This document shows positions 7,577 to 14,790 of a stretch of 19,057 nt of DNA, in pieces (position 1 is the stretch's first letter; every line of letters begins with the position of its first letter). The stretch is from an uncultured Bacilli bacterium. Lineage in GTDB: Bacteria; Bacillota_I; Bacilli_A; RF39; UBA660. The notes beneath the pieces were generated by a model. That model searched no databases. It was not told the DNA's origin and was given only the letters and a program-made list of their open reading frames with translations. The stretch lies in the NCBI GenBank assembly GCA_944329545.1, contig CALVIK010000063.1, positions 1 through 19,057 of the forward strand. Reading direction: 5' to 3'. The position numbers were made by a program, and so were the translations under genes.

Positions 7577-8177
7577 TAAATTAACAAGTGGAATGTATTT
7601 AGTTAGTGCGAAAGCCGATAAAGAAGCCGGCTGCATTATTAATACTTTTGAGCAAGTTGCTAGCACGCCTGAACTTGTTTTAATCGCTTTAAATAAAGAT
7701 AATTATACGACTAAACAAATAAAGAAAAGTCAAAAGTTTAATGTGACTGTTTTAAAAGAAGCCGCTAGAGCTGAAATAATTCAAACTTTTGGATTTTCTA
7801 GCAGTGAATTTACCGATAAATTTCAAAGCTTTAATAAAAAATACGATTTACTGAATTTACCTTATATTACCGATGATATGGTAGCTTTGTTTTCCGTACG
7901 CGTTAAAGAAGAAATTGACGCTATAACCCATACTATTTTCTTAGGAGAAGTTAGTGAAAGTGTTTTGCTTAGCGATGAAAGGCCAATGAGTTATGCTTAT
8001 TATAAAGAAGAAAAAAAGGGGATAACGCCACCAAAAGCGCCTTCTTATCAAAAACCAAAACAAATAAGTGGGTATAAATGTGATGTGTGCGGATATATTT
8101 ACCGTGGCGAAACTTTACCGATTGATTATATATGTCCAATATGCGGGGAGGCTAAGTTTACAAAAATAACTGAATAG
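7560..8177 (+). CDS. Flavin reductase-like domain fused to a short rubredoxin (high-molecular-weight rubredoxin type)
   Basis: Residues 1-150 match the FMN-binding flavin reductase-like fold (opening LTSGMYLVSAK, then GCIINTFEQVAS and ALNKDNYT). Residues 171-199 form a rubredoxin-like iron site with Cys174, Cys177, Cys192 and Cys195. The two CxxC pairs are only 14 residues apart, the compact version also seen at the end of rubrerythrins, rather than the longer classical rubredoxin. Proteins of this architecture pass electrons from NAD(P)H oxidoreductases to flavodiiron proteins or rubrerythrins that remove oxygen, peroxide or nitric oxide. This fits an anaerobe. The start at 7560 has AAAGGAGAG upstream inside the end of the PAP2 gene. 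No partner oxidoreductase is in the window. Confidence 0.88.
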   Translation: MKKAYDKLTSGMYLVSAKADKEAGCIINTFEQVASTPELVLIALNKDNYTTKQIKKSQKFNVTVLKEAARAEIIQTFGFSSSEFTDKFQSFNKKYDLLNLPYITDDMVALFSVRVKEEIDAITHTIFLGEVSESVLLSDERPMSYAYYKEEKKGITPPKAPSYQKPKQISGYKCDVCGYIYRGETLPIDYICPICGEAKFTKITE

Positions 8178-8185
8178 GAGTACAT

Positions 8186-9100
8186 ATGACCGAAAAACAA
8201 ATAATTGAACTTATAAGATTTAACGATTTTAAAGAAATTAAAAATCAAGAGGCAGAATTAAAAAAATATTGCGCAAAAATTTTTTCTTATGGAATTACTG
8301 ATAATAATTTAGTAAATCCAGTATTAATAAAATTAAGTGTTTATCCAAGTTTATTTAATGATATTGCCGCGCCTTATATTGGGCTTGATTTAAATACTTA
8401 CCGAGCTTATTTAGAAATGAAAAAACCTTATGCTAGTTACTTTAGTAAATATGCTGCTTTAATTGACCATAATAATTTATTAGAAAGCTTACTAGCAGAT
8501 AGATGGGGGATGGCGCAAGGTCGAAACAATAATTATATTAAATATATTTTAATTAAAACAGCTTTTAAATTTGGGATAACTAAACCAGATAACATGTATT
8601 TTGCTTGGGATGGTAAAATCATTAGAAATCGGGACTTGCGCATTTTAAGAAGCTATAATAAAATATTTAAAGATCTTTTTGCCGATGATACTTATCAATT
8701 TCCATATTCTTTTTTGGATAATCTTACTTTGGCTTTTAAAGAACTTTATCATGAAGTACAAAATAAAGAATTTAAAGAAAATTTAAAACAAAATAACTTA
8801 AATGAAGAAGAAATTAATTGGTTAAAAGAAATTCAAATAATTAACTTTGATCCATATTTCTATTATGCTAATCAAGATGATTTTATGGTAAATATTACGG
8901 CTTTAAGCGAAGCTATTAATTTCCTTTTTGCGCATTATGCGGATAAACTAACAAAAGATGAGTTATTAGCGTTAAGAAAGCAATTAACTATTTTAAATGA
9001 AAAAAAAGCTCAAGGTTTTAATCAAACTATGACTCAGGCCTTTGAAACTTTACCAAATATTCAAGAAATTAAAAATAATTTTCCAGTTTTAAGAAAATAA
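8186..9100 (+). CDS. Hypothetical soluble helical protein
   Basis: I do not recognise this 304-residue protein. It has no membrane segment, signal peptide or metal-binding Cys cluster, with a single Cys at residue 29. It is rich in Asn, Lys, Leu and Tyr and looks mostly helical. The central part contains the phrases DRWGMAQGRNNNY and WDGKIIRNRDLR, a cluster of charged and aromatic residues that would be the first place to look for conservation. The stop of the preceding rubredoxin gene (TAG) is part of its Shine-Dalgarno (TAGGAG), so it belongs to the yitT operon. The hairpin at 9109 may end this unit. Confidence 0.7.
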   Translation: MTEKQIIELIRFNDFKEIKNQEAELKKYCAKIFSYGITDNNLVNPVLIKLSVYPSLFNDIAAPYIGLDLNTYRAYLEMKKPYASYFSKYAALIDHNNLLESLLADRWGMAQGRNNNYIKYILIKTAFKFGITKPDNMYFAWDGKIIRNRDLRILRSYNKIFKDLFADDTYQFPYSFLDNLTLAFKELYHEVQNKEFKENLKQNNLNEEEINWLKEIQIINFDPYFYYANQDDFMVNITALSEAINFLFAHYADKLTKDELLALRKQLTILNEKKAQGFNQTMTQAFETLPNIQEIKNNFPVLRK

Positions 9101-9108
9101 TGCATAAT

Positions 9109-9153
9109 AAATCTCTTTTCCGTTCATTATGAAGGTGAAAGGAGATTTTTTTT
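9109..9153 (+). promoter_or_regulatory. Hairpin with U-tract that encloses the sigG ribosome binding site
   Basis: AAATCTCTTTTC (9109-9120) can pair over 12 bases, with one U-G wobble, with GAAAGGAGATTT (9137-9148). A small inner stem TTC/GAA (9123-9125 with 9131-9133) is also possible. The tract of eight T residues runs 9146-9153. The 3' arm contains AAAGGAG, the only Shine-Dalgarno for the sigG start at 9155. The structure has the form of an intrinsic terminator for the upstream operon and would also hide the sigG ribosome site in any read-through transcript. Confidence 0.7.
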
Positions 9154-9154
9154 A

Positions 9155-9928
9155 ATGGCACGCCACAAAGTAGAAATTGTAAGCGTGAATACTGCGAATA
9201 TTAAAGTTTTAACAAGTACCGAACAAATAGAACTTTTTCAAAAAATGCAAAATGGTGATGAACAAGCTAAAGAACAATTAATTAATGGTAATTTAAAGCT
9301 CGTTTTATCCATTTTGAAACAATTTAAAGGTCGTAGTGATAATATGGATGACTTGTTTCAAGTTGGCTGTATAGGTTTAATAAAAGCTATAGATAATTTT
9401 GATTTAAAGCATAATGTTAAATTTAGTACATATGCGGTCCCGATGATTGTCGGAGAAATCAAAAGATTTTTAAGAGATAGTAGTAGTTTAAGAATCGCGC
9501 GAAGTATTAAAGATATGGCTTATAAAGTTGTTAAAGCTAGAGAAGAGTTAACTAATAAAAATGGGAAGGAACCAACGATAAGTGAAATAGCTAAAAAAAT
9601 AGGAACTAGCGATTTTGAAGTTGCTAATGCCTTAAATTCGATGAAAGAAGTTATTAGTATGTATGAACCAATTTACAACGATGGGGGTGATGTGATTTAC
9701 TTAGAAGATCAATTAAACACAGATATGGGTATGTATGATTTAGAAACAAAAATATCTTTAAAAAATGCGTTAAATAAATTAAAAAACAAAGAAAAATATA
9801 TAATTGTTGAACGCTATTTAGTAGGTAAAACGCAAATGGAATTAGCTGAAGAAATCGGTATTAGTCAAGCCCAAATTTCCCGGCTTGAAAAAAGTGGCTT
9901 AGAAAACATCAAAAAAATGATTAGCTAA
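9155..9928 (+). CDS. sigG: RNA polymerase sporulation sigma factor, sigma-G
   Basis: The 257-residue protein is a sigma-70 family member without region 1 and is closest by eye to Bacillus sigma-G (260 residues). It shares the sigma-G style N-terminus (R-x-KVEI), NGNLKLVLS at 44-52, DDLFQVGCIGL at 65-75, NVKFSTYAVPMIVGEI at 87-102, EPIYNDGGD at 171-179 and the region 4 helix-turn-helix TQMELAEEIGISQAQISRLE at 226-245. Sigma-G directs late gene expression in the forespore. Asn44 corresponds to Asn45 of B. subtilis, the residue linked to inhibition by Gin/CsfB and characteristic of sigma-G rather than sigma-F. The next gene is ylmC, also found downstream of sigG in Bacillus and clostridia. The usual spoIIGA-sigE pair is not upstream. 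The Shine-Dalgarno lies within a hairpin arm. Confidence 0.92.
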   Translation: MARHKVEIVSVNTANIKVLTSTEQIELFQKMQNGDEQAKEQLINGNLKLVLSILKQFKGRSDNMDDLFQVGCIGLIKAIDNFDLKHNVKFSTYAVPMIVGEIKRFLRDSSSLRIARSIKDMAYKVVKAREELTNKNGKEPTISEIAKKIGTSDFEVANALNSMKEVISMYEPIYNDGGDVIYLEDQLNTDMGMYDLETKISLKNALNKLKNKEKYIIVERYLVGKTQMELAEEIGISQAQISRLEKSGLENIKKMIS

Positions 9929-9973
9929 GCATTTTTTTTGTTTAAAAAAATAAAATTAAAAGAAGGTGGTATA

Positions 9974-10195
9974 ATGTTACTTTCAGATTTACAAAATAAA
10001 GATATTGTTAATTTAGCTGATGGTAAAAGAATGGGGACAATTATCGATGTTGATATTGATAATACCGGTAAAATAAATGAACTGCGAATTCAAAAACGAA
10101 AATTTATTTTTTTTGCTGGTGGTGTTACTAGTATTAAATGGTCAGAGATTGACAAAATTGGGAAAGATGTTATACTAGTTAATGTAAGAAGTTAG
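9974..10195 (+). CDS. ylmC: YlmC/YmxH family PRC-barrel protein
   Basis: The 73-residue product (LLSDLQNKDIVNLADGKRMG at the start) matches the small PRC-barrel proteins YlmC/YmxH that follow sigG in many spore-formers. They are a single beta-barrel of unknown biochemical role, classed as sporulation-associated by their genomic position. ATG 9974 is chosen because AAGGTGG is just upstream; an open frame extends to 9938 without a ribosome site. Length is close to the family norm of about 75-90. It is cotranscribed with sigG and probably with the glycosyltransferase nine bases downstream. Confidence 0.87.
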   Translation: MLLSDLQNKDIVNLADGKRMGTIIDVDIDNTGKINELRIQKRKFIFFAGGVTSIKWSEIDKIGKDVILVNVRS

Positions 10196-10204
10196 GAGGC
10201 TTTT

Positions 10205-11212
10205 ATGAAAGTATTACTGTATAAAGGAAAAGTTGATGTTGATAAAAGTGGTATTGGAAAAGCCGTTAAACACCAAATGCAAGCGCTTGATTTAATGCAT
10301 GTTCCTTATACTTTAAACGAAAAAGATGATTGGGATATTATCCATATAAATACCATTTTTCCGACATCTTTAGTTATGGCTAGTATGGCCAAAGCTAAAG
10401 GGAAAAAAGTTATTATTCATGCTCATTCAACTGAAGAAGATATTAAAAATTCTTTTCTCTTTTCAAATATGGCCGCACCAGCTTTAAAACAGTGGCTCAA
10501 GATTTTATATAATAAAGCGGATATTTTATTGACACCCACTTTATATTCTAAAAAAATACTAGAATCTTACGGTATTGAAAAAGAGATTGTGCCTATTTCT
10601 AATGGCATTGATTTAAAATTTTGGTGTCAAGATAAAAAAGCCGGTGAAAGATTTCGCCAAAAATATCATTTTAAAGATACAGATAAAGTAATTATTTCTG
10701 TTGGTTTACAAATAGAAAGAAAAGGTATTTTAGAATTTTTAGAACTAGCTAAAAGACTACCTGAATATAAATTTGTTTGGTTTGGTGATATGCCATCAGC
10801 TTTAAAAACGCCTAAAGTAAGTGATGCAATTAAGAAAAAAACAAGTAATGTATATATGCCGGGTTATGTGGATAGTGCAGAATTAAAAGAAGCTTATAAT
10901 GGCTGTGATGTTTATATTTTTCCAACAAAAGAAGAAACGGAAGGTATTGTTTTATTAGAGGCTTTAGCGACTAAAACCAAAACAATTATTAGTGATATCC
11001 CTATTTATGATCGGATATTTTTAGATGGCATTAATATTTATAAAGCGAAAAACATCGATGAATTTGCCAGCAAAATACAAAAAATAATCAATAAAGAGCT
11101 TCCTGATTTAACTGAAGAAGGTTATAAAATTGCGCAGGAGAGAAGTATTGAAAGTACGGGGCAAAAACTTAAAAAAATATATGAAAAAGTTATGGAAAAA
11201 GATTTAGTCTAG
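10205..11212 (+). CDS. GT4-family glycosyltransferase (possibly glycolipid synthase)
   Basis: The 335-residue enzyme has the GT-B fold pattern of family GT4. An N-terminal Rossmann-like half has the acceptor-side phrase IHAHSTEED (71-79). A C-terminal donor half starts near VIISVGLQIERKG (162-174), with the E-x7-E motif at Glu244 and Glu252. No Golgi-type or signal segment is present; such enzymes work at the inner face of the membrane. Size and sequence style recall the monoglucosyl/diglucosyl-diacylglycerol synthases of Firmicutes (LafB/CpoA-like), but a capsule or other acceptor is possible, so no symbol is given. The start follows TAGGAGG. It is the last gene of the sigG unit, and its final codons form part of a terminator. 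Confidence 0.82.
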   Translation: MKVLLYKGKVDVDKSGIGKAVKHQMQALDLMHVPYTLNEKDDWDIIHINTIFPTSLVMASMAKAKGKKVIIHAHSTEEDIKNSFLFSNMAAPALKQWLKILYNKADILLTPTLYSKKILESYGIEKEIVPISNGIDLKFWCQDKKAGERFRQKYHFKDTDKVIISVGLQIERKGILEFLELAKRLPEYKFVWFGDMPSALKTPKVSDAIKKKTSNVYMPGYVDSAELKEAYNGCDVYIFPTKEETEGIVLLEALATKTKTIISDIPIYDRIFLDGINIYKAKNIDEFASKIQKIINKELPDLTEEGYKIAQERSIESTGQKLKKIYEKVMEKDLV

Positions 11213-11230
11213 TAAGGGCTAAATTTTTTT
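11203..11230 (+). terminator. Terminator overlapping the glycosyltransferase stop codon
   Basis: TTTAGTC (11203-11209) pairs with GGCTAAA (11217-11223), with one wobble, around a seven-base loop that begins at the TAG stop codon. Seven T residues follow. The 5' arm therefore encodes the last two amino acids of the protein. Confidence 0.75.
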
Positions 11231-11238
11231 GATATAAT
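11230..11238 (+). promoter_or_regulatory. Extended -10 promoter of the ApbE-like gene
   Basis: TGATATAAT joins the end of the terminator T-tract; the TG dinucleotide one base ahead of TATAAT is the classical extended -10 form. The -35 position falls in the hairpin and shows no good match (TAGTAA). The start codon is 15 bases downstream, giving a very short leader. Confidence 0.6.
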
Positions 11239-11253
11239 TAAGTGGGTGAAAAT

Positions 11254-12072
11254 ATGACAAAAATCATCGATAAACGAAATTATATAATATTAGGTATAAT
11301 AATTATTTTACTTGTTTTTATAATTATGCAAATGATTTTAAAAAAAGAAGAATATAGTCATAGCTATAATTATTTTGATCATTATATTGTGCTTAAAATA
11401 TATGAAAATAAAGATATTTTTGACAATGTTGATAAAATATATCAAAAATATGATAAAATTATGGAAAATGATAAATTGTTAGAAAAAATCATTGCTTATG
11501 GGAAAAAAGTTTATAAACAAACAAATGGCTATGTCGATATAAGTAAAAAAAGTCTTGTCGAAGGTAATAAAAATTTTAAAACAAAAATAAAAAAATTATC
11601 GATTAAAGATAAAGATGACATTATTTTAGATAGTATTATTAGTAGTTATGCGACAGCTGAAGTTATTAAATATTTAAAAAAAGAAGGCATTACCAAATAT
11701 TTAATTAGTGATGACGGCGATATAAGTGCTGGTGATTATTATCAAAAAGGAAAGTACCGAGTTAGTATTTCTTATAATAATAAACTTTTAAATATTGTAA
11801 GTCTTGAAAATGAAAGTATGGTAACGCGTAGTACCGTAGATGAAAACAAAAGTTATATGTATAATCCTATCGAAAAAGAAATAACAAAAAAATACGATAG
11901 TGTTGTAGTGATTGCGAAAGATGTTAAAGATGCTAGTTTTTTAGCCGAAGCTTTATATTTAATGGATAGAAAAGAGGCAATTAAATTAATAAAAAAATAT
12001 AAGGCTAGTGCTTTATGGTACCAAAATGGAAAAATATACATGGAAAATTTTGATAAATATATAGGTGATTAG
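11254..12072 (+). CDS. Degenerate ApbE-like (FAD:protein FMN transferase family) membrane-anchored protein
   Basis: The 272-residue protein has an N-terminal membrane anchor (residues 10-29) and the ApbE fold order: TNGYVDIS (90-97, family T-x-G-x-x-D-I), a middle helix at 123-141 where DLGGIAKG is expected, SDDGDISAG (152-160, family N-x-GG-x-I), TRS (191-193, family TSG), MYNP (202-205, family HIIDP) and DASFLAEAL (226-234, family DALSTAL). ApbE enzymes attach FMN to Thr in partner proteins outside the cell. Here the AKG glycine region is unrecognisable, the second metal-site residue after the Asp is Leu230, and His of HIIDP is lost. Activity is therefore doubtful, and a binding or structural role is possible. 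ATG 11254 has GGGTGA upstream. It is four-base coupled style (2-base gap) to rsmE. Confidence 0.7.
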   Translation: MTKIIDKRNYIILGIIIILLVFIIMQMILKKEEYSHSYNYFDHYIVLKIYENKDIFDNVDKIYQKYDKIMENDKLLEKIIAYGKKVYKQTNGYVDISKKSLVEGNKNFKTKIKKLSIKDKDDIILDSIISSYATAEVIKYLKKEGITKYLISDDGDISAGDYYQKGKYRVSISYNNKLLNIVSLENESMVTRSTVDENKSYMYNPIEKEITKKYDSVVVIAKDVKDASFLAEALYLMDRKEAIKLIKKYKASALWYQNGKIYMENFDKYIGD

Positions 12073-12074
12073 TT

Positions 12075-12773
12075 ATGCAAAGATATTTTAGTACGCAAAA
12101 AATAGAAAATAAATTTATTTTAGACAATAATGCTTGGCATCATATTAAAAATGTGATGCGAATGCGTGATGGTGATAAAATAGAAGTTGTTTATCAGAAA
12201 GAATTATATATGTGTGAAATAAAGAATCAGGAAATATATATTTTAGATTTAATAATTGCTAAAGAAGAAAAGCGTCCTTATACCATTTTACTAATGCCCG
12301 TTTTAAAGGAACAAAAAGTCGATTATATTTTACAAAAAAGTACGGAGCTTGGAGTAGCTGAAATTATTCCTATTCAAATGAATAGATGTAATATTAATTA
12401 TAATAGTAAGAAAGAAGCTAAAAGGCAAAGGTGGCAAAAAATATGTCAAGAAGCAAGCGAGCAGGCGAAAAGAGTTACCGTTCCTATTGTTCACGATATA
12501 ACAACTTTTAAAAATTTGTCATTGACAAATGGTGTCAAGATATTATGTTCTACTGATGAAAAACAAAAAAGTATTAAAAATGTTTTGAAAAGTAATTATA
12601 AATGTGATAAACTATATATAGGCTTTGGTCCTGAAGGGGGATTTTCAAAAGAAGAAGAAGATTATTTAAAGCAAGAAGGATTTGTTTCAGTAACACTTGG
12701 GGAGCGAATTTTGCGAAGTGAAACAGTTCCTTTATTTGTTTTAAGTGTTATTAATTATGAATATTTGGAGTGA
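12075..12773 (+). CDS. rsmE: 16S rRNA (uracil-1498 N3)-methyltransferase
   Basis: The 232-residue protein has the RsmE layout: an N-terminal PUA-like RNA-binding domain (WHHIKNVMRMRDGD at 21-34) and a C-terminal SPOUT (knotted) methyltransferase. Family marks are EQKVDYILQKSTELGV (79-94), QEASEQAKR (125-133), GPEGGFS (185-191, S-adenosylmethionine-binding loop) and LGERILRSETVP (208-219). The usual Ala in the ETA of the last motif is Val here, a mild change. It methylates N3 of U1498 in the small-subunit rRNA. Length is close to the family norm of about 240-250. The TGA stop doubles as part of the ribosome site of the next gene. Confidence 0.93.
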   Translation: MQRYFSTQKIENKFILDNNAWHHIKNVMRMRDGDKIEVVYQKELYMCEIKNQEIYILDLIIAKEEKRPYTILLMPVLKEQKVDYILQKSTELGVAEIIPIQMNRCNINYNSKKEAKRQRWQKICQEASEQAKRVTVPIVHDITTFKNLSLTNGVKILCSTDEKQKSIKNVLKSNYKCDKLYIGFGPEGGFSKEEEDYLKQEGFVSVTLGERILRSETVPLFVLSVINYEYLE

Positions 12774-12778
12774 TTGTT

Positions 12779-13441
12779 ATGAATTTATTATTTGAAATGG
12801 CTAGTACTGATTTACTTTTTATTTTTTTAGCAGTAGTTGGACTTATTATTTTAGGTATTGTAATTTTTTATATTGTGACAAAAGATAAAAAAGTAAAACC
12901 AATTAGTGAAGACGAACGGTTTGATAAAGAAGAAATAAAAGAACTTACGGAAGAACAAAAACAAGCTAAAGCGGAGCTGGAAAGAGATTTTAATATGATG
13001 AGTGTAGACTTGGAAAATAGTGAACCAGCACCTTCTGTAATTGACGAATTTGAAAGAGAACAAGAAGAAAATGCTATTATAAGTTATCAAGAATTAATCA
13101 AACAAGCTAAAGCTAAAGGGCAAATTCAAAACGAAGATTTTTTGAAGGAAGAACCAAATTATCAACGGTATGAAGAAGTAGATAAAAAAGTTAATCAATA
13201 CGAAGAAATTTTAGAAGAACCAGTTATTAAACATGAAGAAAAACATTATAAAGTACCAGTAGTAGAAGAAAATTCAGAAAGAAAATTTAAAAACTCTGAA
13301 TTTATCTCACCAATATTTGGTATTCAAGGTAATCGTAGTTCTTATCCAACTGTTAAAAAAATGGAAAAAGAGCAAAAAGAAGAAGTTGATGAAAATACCC
13401 AATTTTTAAATTCTTTAAAAGAATTTCGGGAAAATTTATAA
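12779..13441 (+). CDS. Membrane-anchored acidic coiled-coil protein, unknown function
   Basis: I do not recognise this 220-residue protein by family. A short N-terminus leads into one membrane helix (11-34), then a basic KDKK stop-transfer and a cytoplasmic tail very rich in Glu and Lys, with likely coiled coil at about 43-75 and low complexity after that. Near the C-terminus a non-charged patch FISPIFGIQG (175-184) stands out within the charged tail and looks like a short linear binding motif; this is inference. ATG 12779 is preferred over GTG 12770 because GGAGTGA, which includes the rsmE stop, lies just before it. It sits between rsmE and mtaB, which are direct neighbours in B. subtilis (yqeU-yqeV). 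Confidence 0.7.
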   Translation: MNLLFEMASTDLLFIFLAVVGLIILGIVIFYIVTKDKKVKPISEDERFDKEEIKELTEEQKQAKAELERDFNMMSVDLENSEPAPSVIDEFEREQEENAIISYQELIKQAKAKGQIQNEDFLKEEPNYQRYEEVDKKVNQYEEILEEPVIKHEEKHYKVPVVEENSERKFKNSEFISPIFGIQGNRSSYPTVKKMEKEQKEEVDENTQFLNSLKEFRENL

Positions 13442-13461
13442 GCCTTTATAGGGCTTTTTTT
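13440..13461 (+). terminator. Terminator overlapping the stop codon of the coiled-coil gene
   Basis: AAGCCT (13440-13445) pairs with GGGCTT (13451-13456), ending in a wobble pair, around a five-base loop. A run of seven T residues occupies 13455-13461. The first two bases of the stem belong to the TAA stop. mtaB starts 17 bases later behind AAAGGAGGA without a clear promoter, so partial read-through is likely. Confidence 0.7.
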
Positions 13462-13477
13462 ATAAAAGGAGGACAGT

Positions 13478-14740
13478 ATGACTTATAAAATATATACTCT
13501 TGGCTGTAAAGTTAATGAATATGAAAGTGAAATTATTAGTGAATTACTTGAAAATCATGGTTATATTAAGAGTGAAAAACCAGATGTTTGTATTGTTAAT
13601 ACTTGTACAGTAACTAATAAGGCTGATAGTAAATCAAAAAAACTTCTGCGCAGTCTTCGCAGAAATAACCCTAATAGTTTAATAATTGCAATGGGTTGTA
13701 AAGTACAAAATGATACTACTGATTTAGAATACGATATTGCAATTGGTAATCAAGATAAAACAAAAATTTTAGATTATATTAAAGAATATCAAGGAAAAAA
13801 ATCTTATGTTAAAAACATAAAAAATGCCGATTTTGAAAATATGAATTTAGATAATTTTCAAAGAACAAGAGCTTATATAAAAATAGAAGATGGTTGTGAT
13901 AATTACTGTAGTTATTGTATTATTCCTTTTGTTAGGGGCCATGTTCGATGCAAAAAACATGAAGAAGTTATCAAAGAAGCTGAAAGGTTAATTCGGCATG
14001 GACATAAGGAAATTGTTTTAACAGGTATTCATACAGGACATTATTTTGACAATGATTATAGTTTTGCTGATTTGCTTGAAGATTTAGTAGGTTTAAATGG
14101 TTTAAAACGGCTTAGAATTTCTTCAATAGAAATTACAGAATTAGACGATAAATTTTTAAAAGTTTTAAAAAATAGTAAAATTTTAGTTAATCATATGCAT
14201 ATTCCATTGCAAGCTGGTAGCGATGAAATATTAAAACAAATGAATCGGAAATACGATACCAAATATTTTATCGATAAAATAAAGAAAATAAGAGCTATTA
14301 GGCCAGATATTTCTATTACTACTGATGTTATTGTAGGTTTTCCTGGTGAGACGGAAGAATTTTTTCAGGAAACTGTTCAAACAATTAAAAAAATTAATTT
14401 TACAAAAATTCATGTATTTCCATATTCTGATAGAAAAGGAACAAAAGCAAGTAAAATGAAAAACCATGTTCCTGAGAATATTAAAAAACAAAGAGTAAAA
14501 AAATTACTAGAATTATCGAAAGAACTAGAATTAAATTATATGAATAAATTTTTGAATGAATCTTTAACTTTTATTCCGGAAGTTTATAAAGATGGTTATT
14601 TAATTGGTCATACTGAAAATTATTTGCTAGTTAAAGCAGTAGGTACTGAAGACTTAAAAGGAAAATTAGTAGAAGTTACTTTAGAAAAAATAAATTATCC
14701 GTATATTGAAAGTAAAGTTTTGACAAGTGCTTGTAGATAA
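13478..14740 (+). CDS. mtaB: tRNA t6A37 C2-methylthiotransferase MtaB
   Basis: The 420-residue protein is a radical-SAM methylthiotransferase with the three expected parts. An N-terminal UPF0004 domain binds the auxiliary [4Fe-4S] cluster through Cys10 (LGCKVNEYES), Cys43 and Cys74. The radical-SAM core has Cys140, Cys144 and Cys147 in the CxxxCxxC motif. A C-terminal TRAM-like domain spans about 355-415. The GCKVN-YES opening is characteristic of MtaB rather than MiaB or RimO. It converts t6A to ms2t6A at position 37 of tRNAs that read ANN codons, helping decoding accuracy. Length fits the family norm of 420-450. The genomic link with rsmE is conserved in Firmicutes. Confidence 0.93.
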   Translation: MTYKIYTLGCKVNEYESEIISELLENHGYIKSEKPDVCIVNTCTVTNKADSKSKKLLRSLRRNNPNSLIIAMGCKVQNDTTDLEYDIAIGNQDKTKILDYIKEYQGKKSYVKNIKNADFENMNLDNFQRTRAYIKIEDGCDNYCSYCIIPFVRGHVRCKKHEEVIKEAERLIRHGHKEIVLTGIHTGHYFDNDYSFADLLEDLVGLNGLKRLRISSIEITELDDKFLKVLKNSKILVNHMHIPLQAGSDEILKQMNRKYDTKYFIDKIKKIRAIRPDISITTDVIVGFPGETEEFFQETVQTIKKINFTKIHVFPYSDRKGTKASKMKNHVPENIKKQRVKKLLELSKELELNYMNKFLNESLTFIPEVYKDGYLIGHTENYLLVKAVGTEDLKGKLVEVTLEKINYPYIESKVLTSACR

Positions 14741-14742
14741 AA

Positions 14743-14770
14743 TTGACAGTTTTTTTTATTATAGTATAAT
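14743..14770 (+). promoter_or_regulatory. Consensus sigma-A promoter
   Basis: TTGACA (14743-14748) and TATAAT (14765-14770) are both perfect hexamers, 16 bases apart, with a T-rich spacer. It starts two bases after the mtaB stop codon. A transcript from about 14777 would have a leader of about 14 bases containing AAGGAGGG. Confidence 0.9.
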
Positions 14771-14790
14771 GTTATTAAGGAGGGATATTT

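Noticed and set aside
9929..9960. T-run followed by A-run after sigG as a terminator
   Set aside because: The possible stem is only A-T pairs without GC content, and ylmC follows closely with its own ribosome site, which fits cotranscription.
14715..14760. ACAAG/CTTGT inverted repeat with downstream T-run at the end of mtaB as a terminator
   Set aside because: The loop would be only two to four bases and the T-run is about 20 bases away from the stem; the T-run is better explained as the spacer of the consensus promoter.
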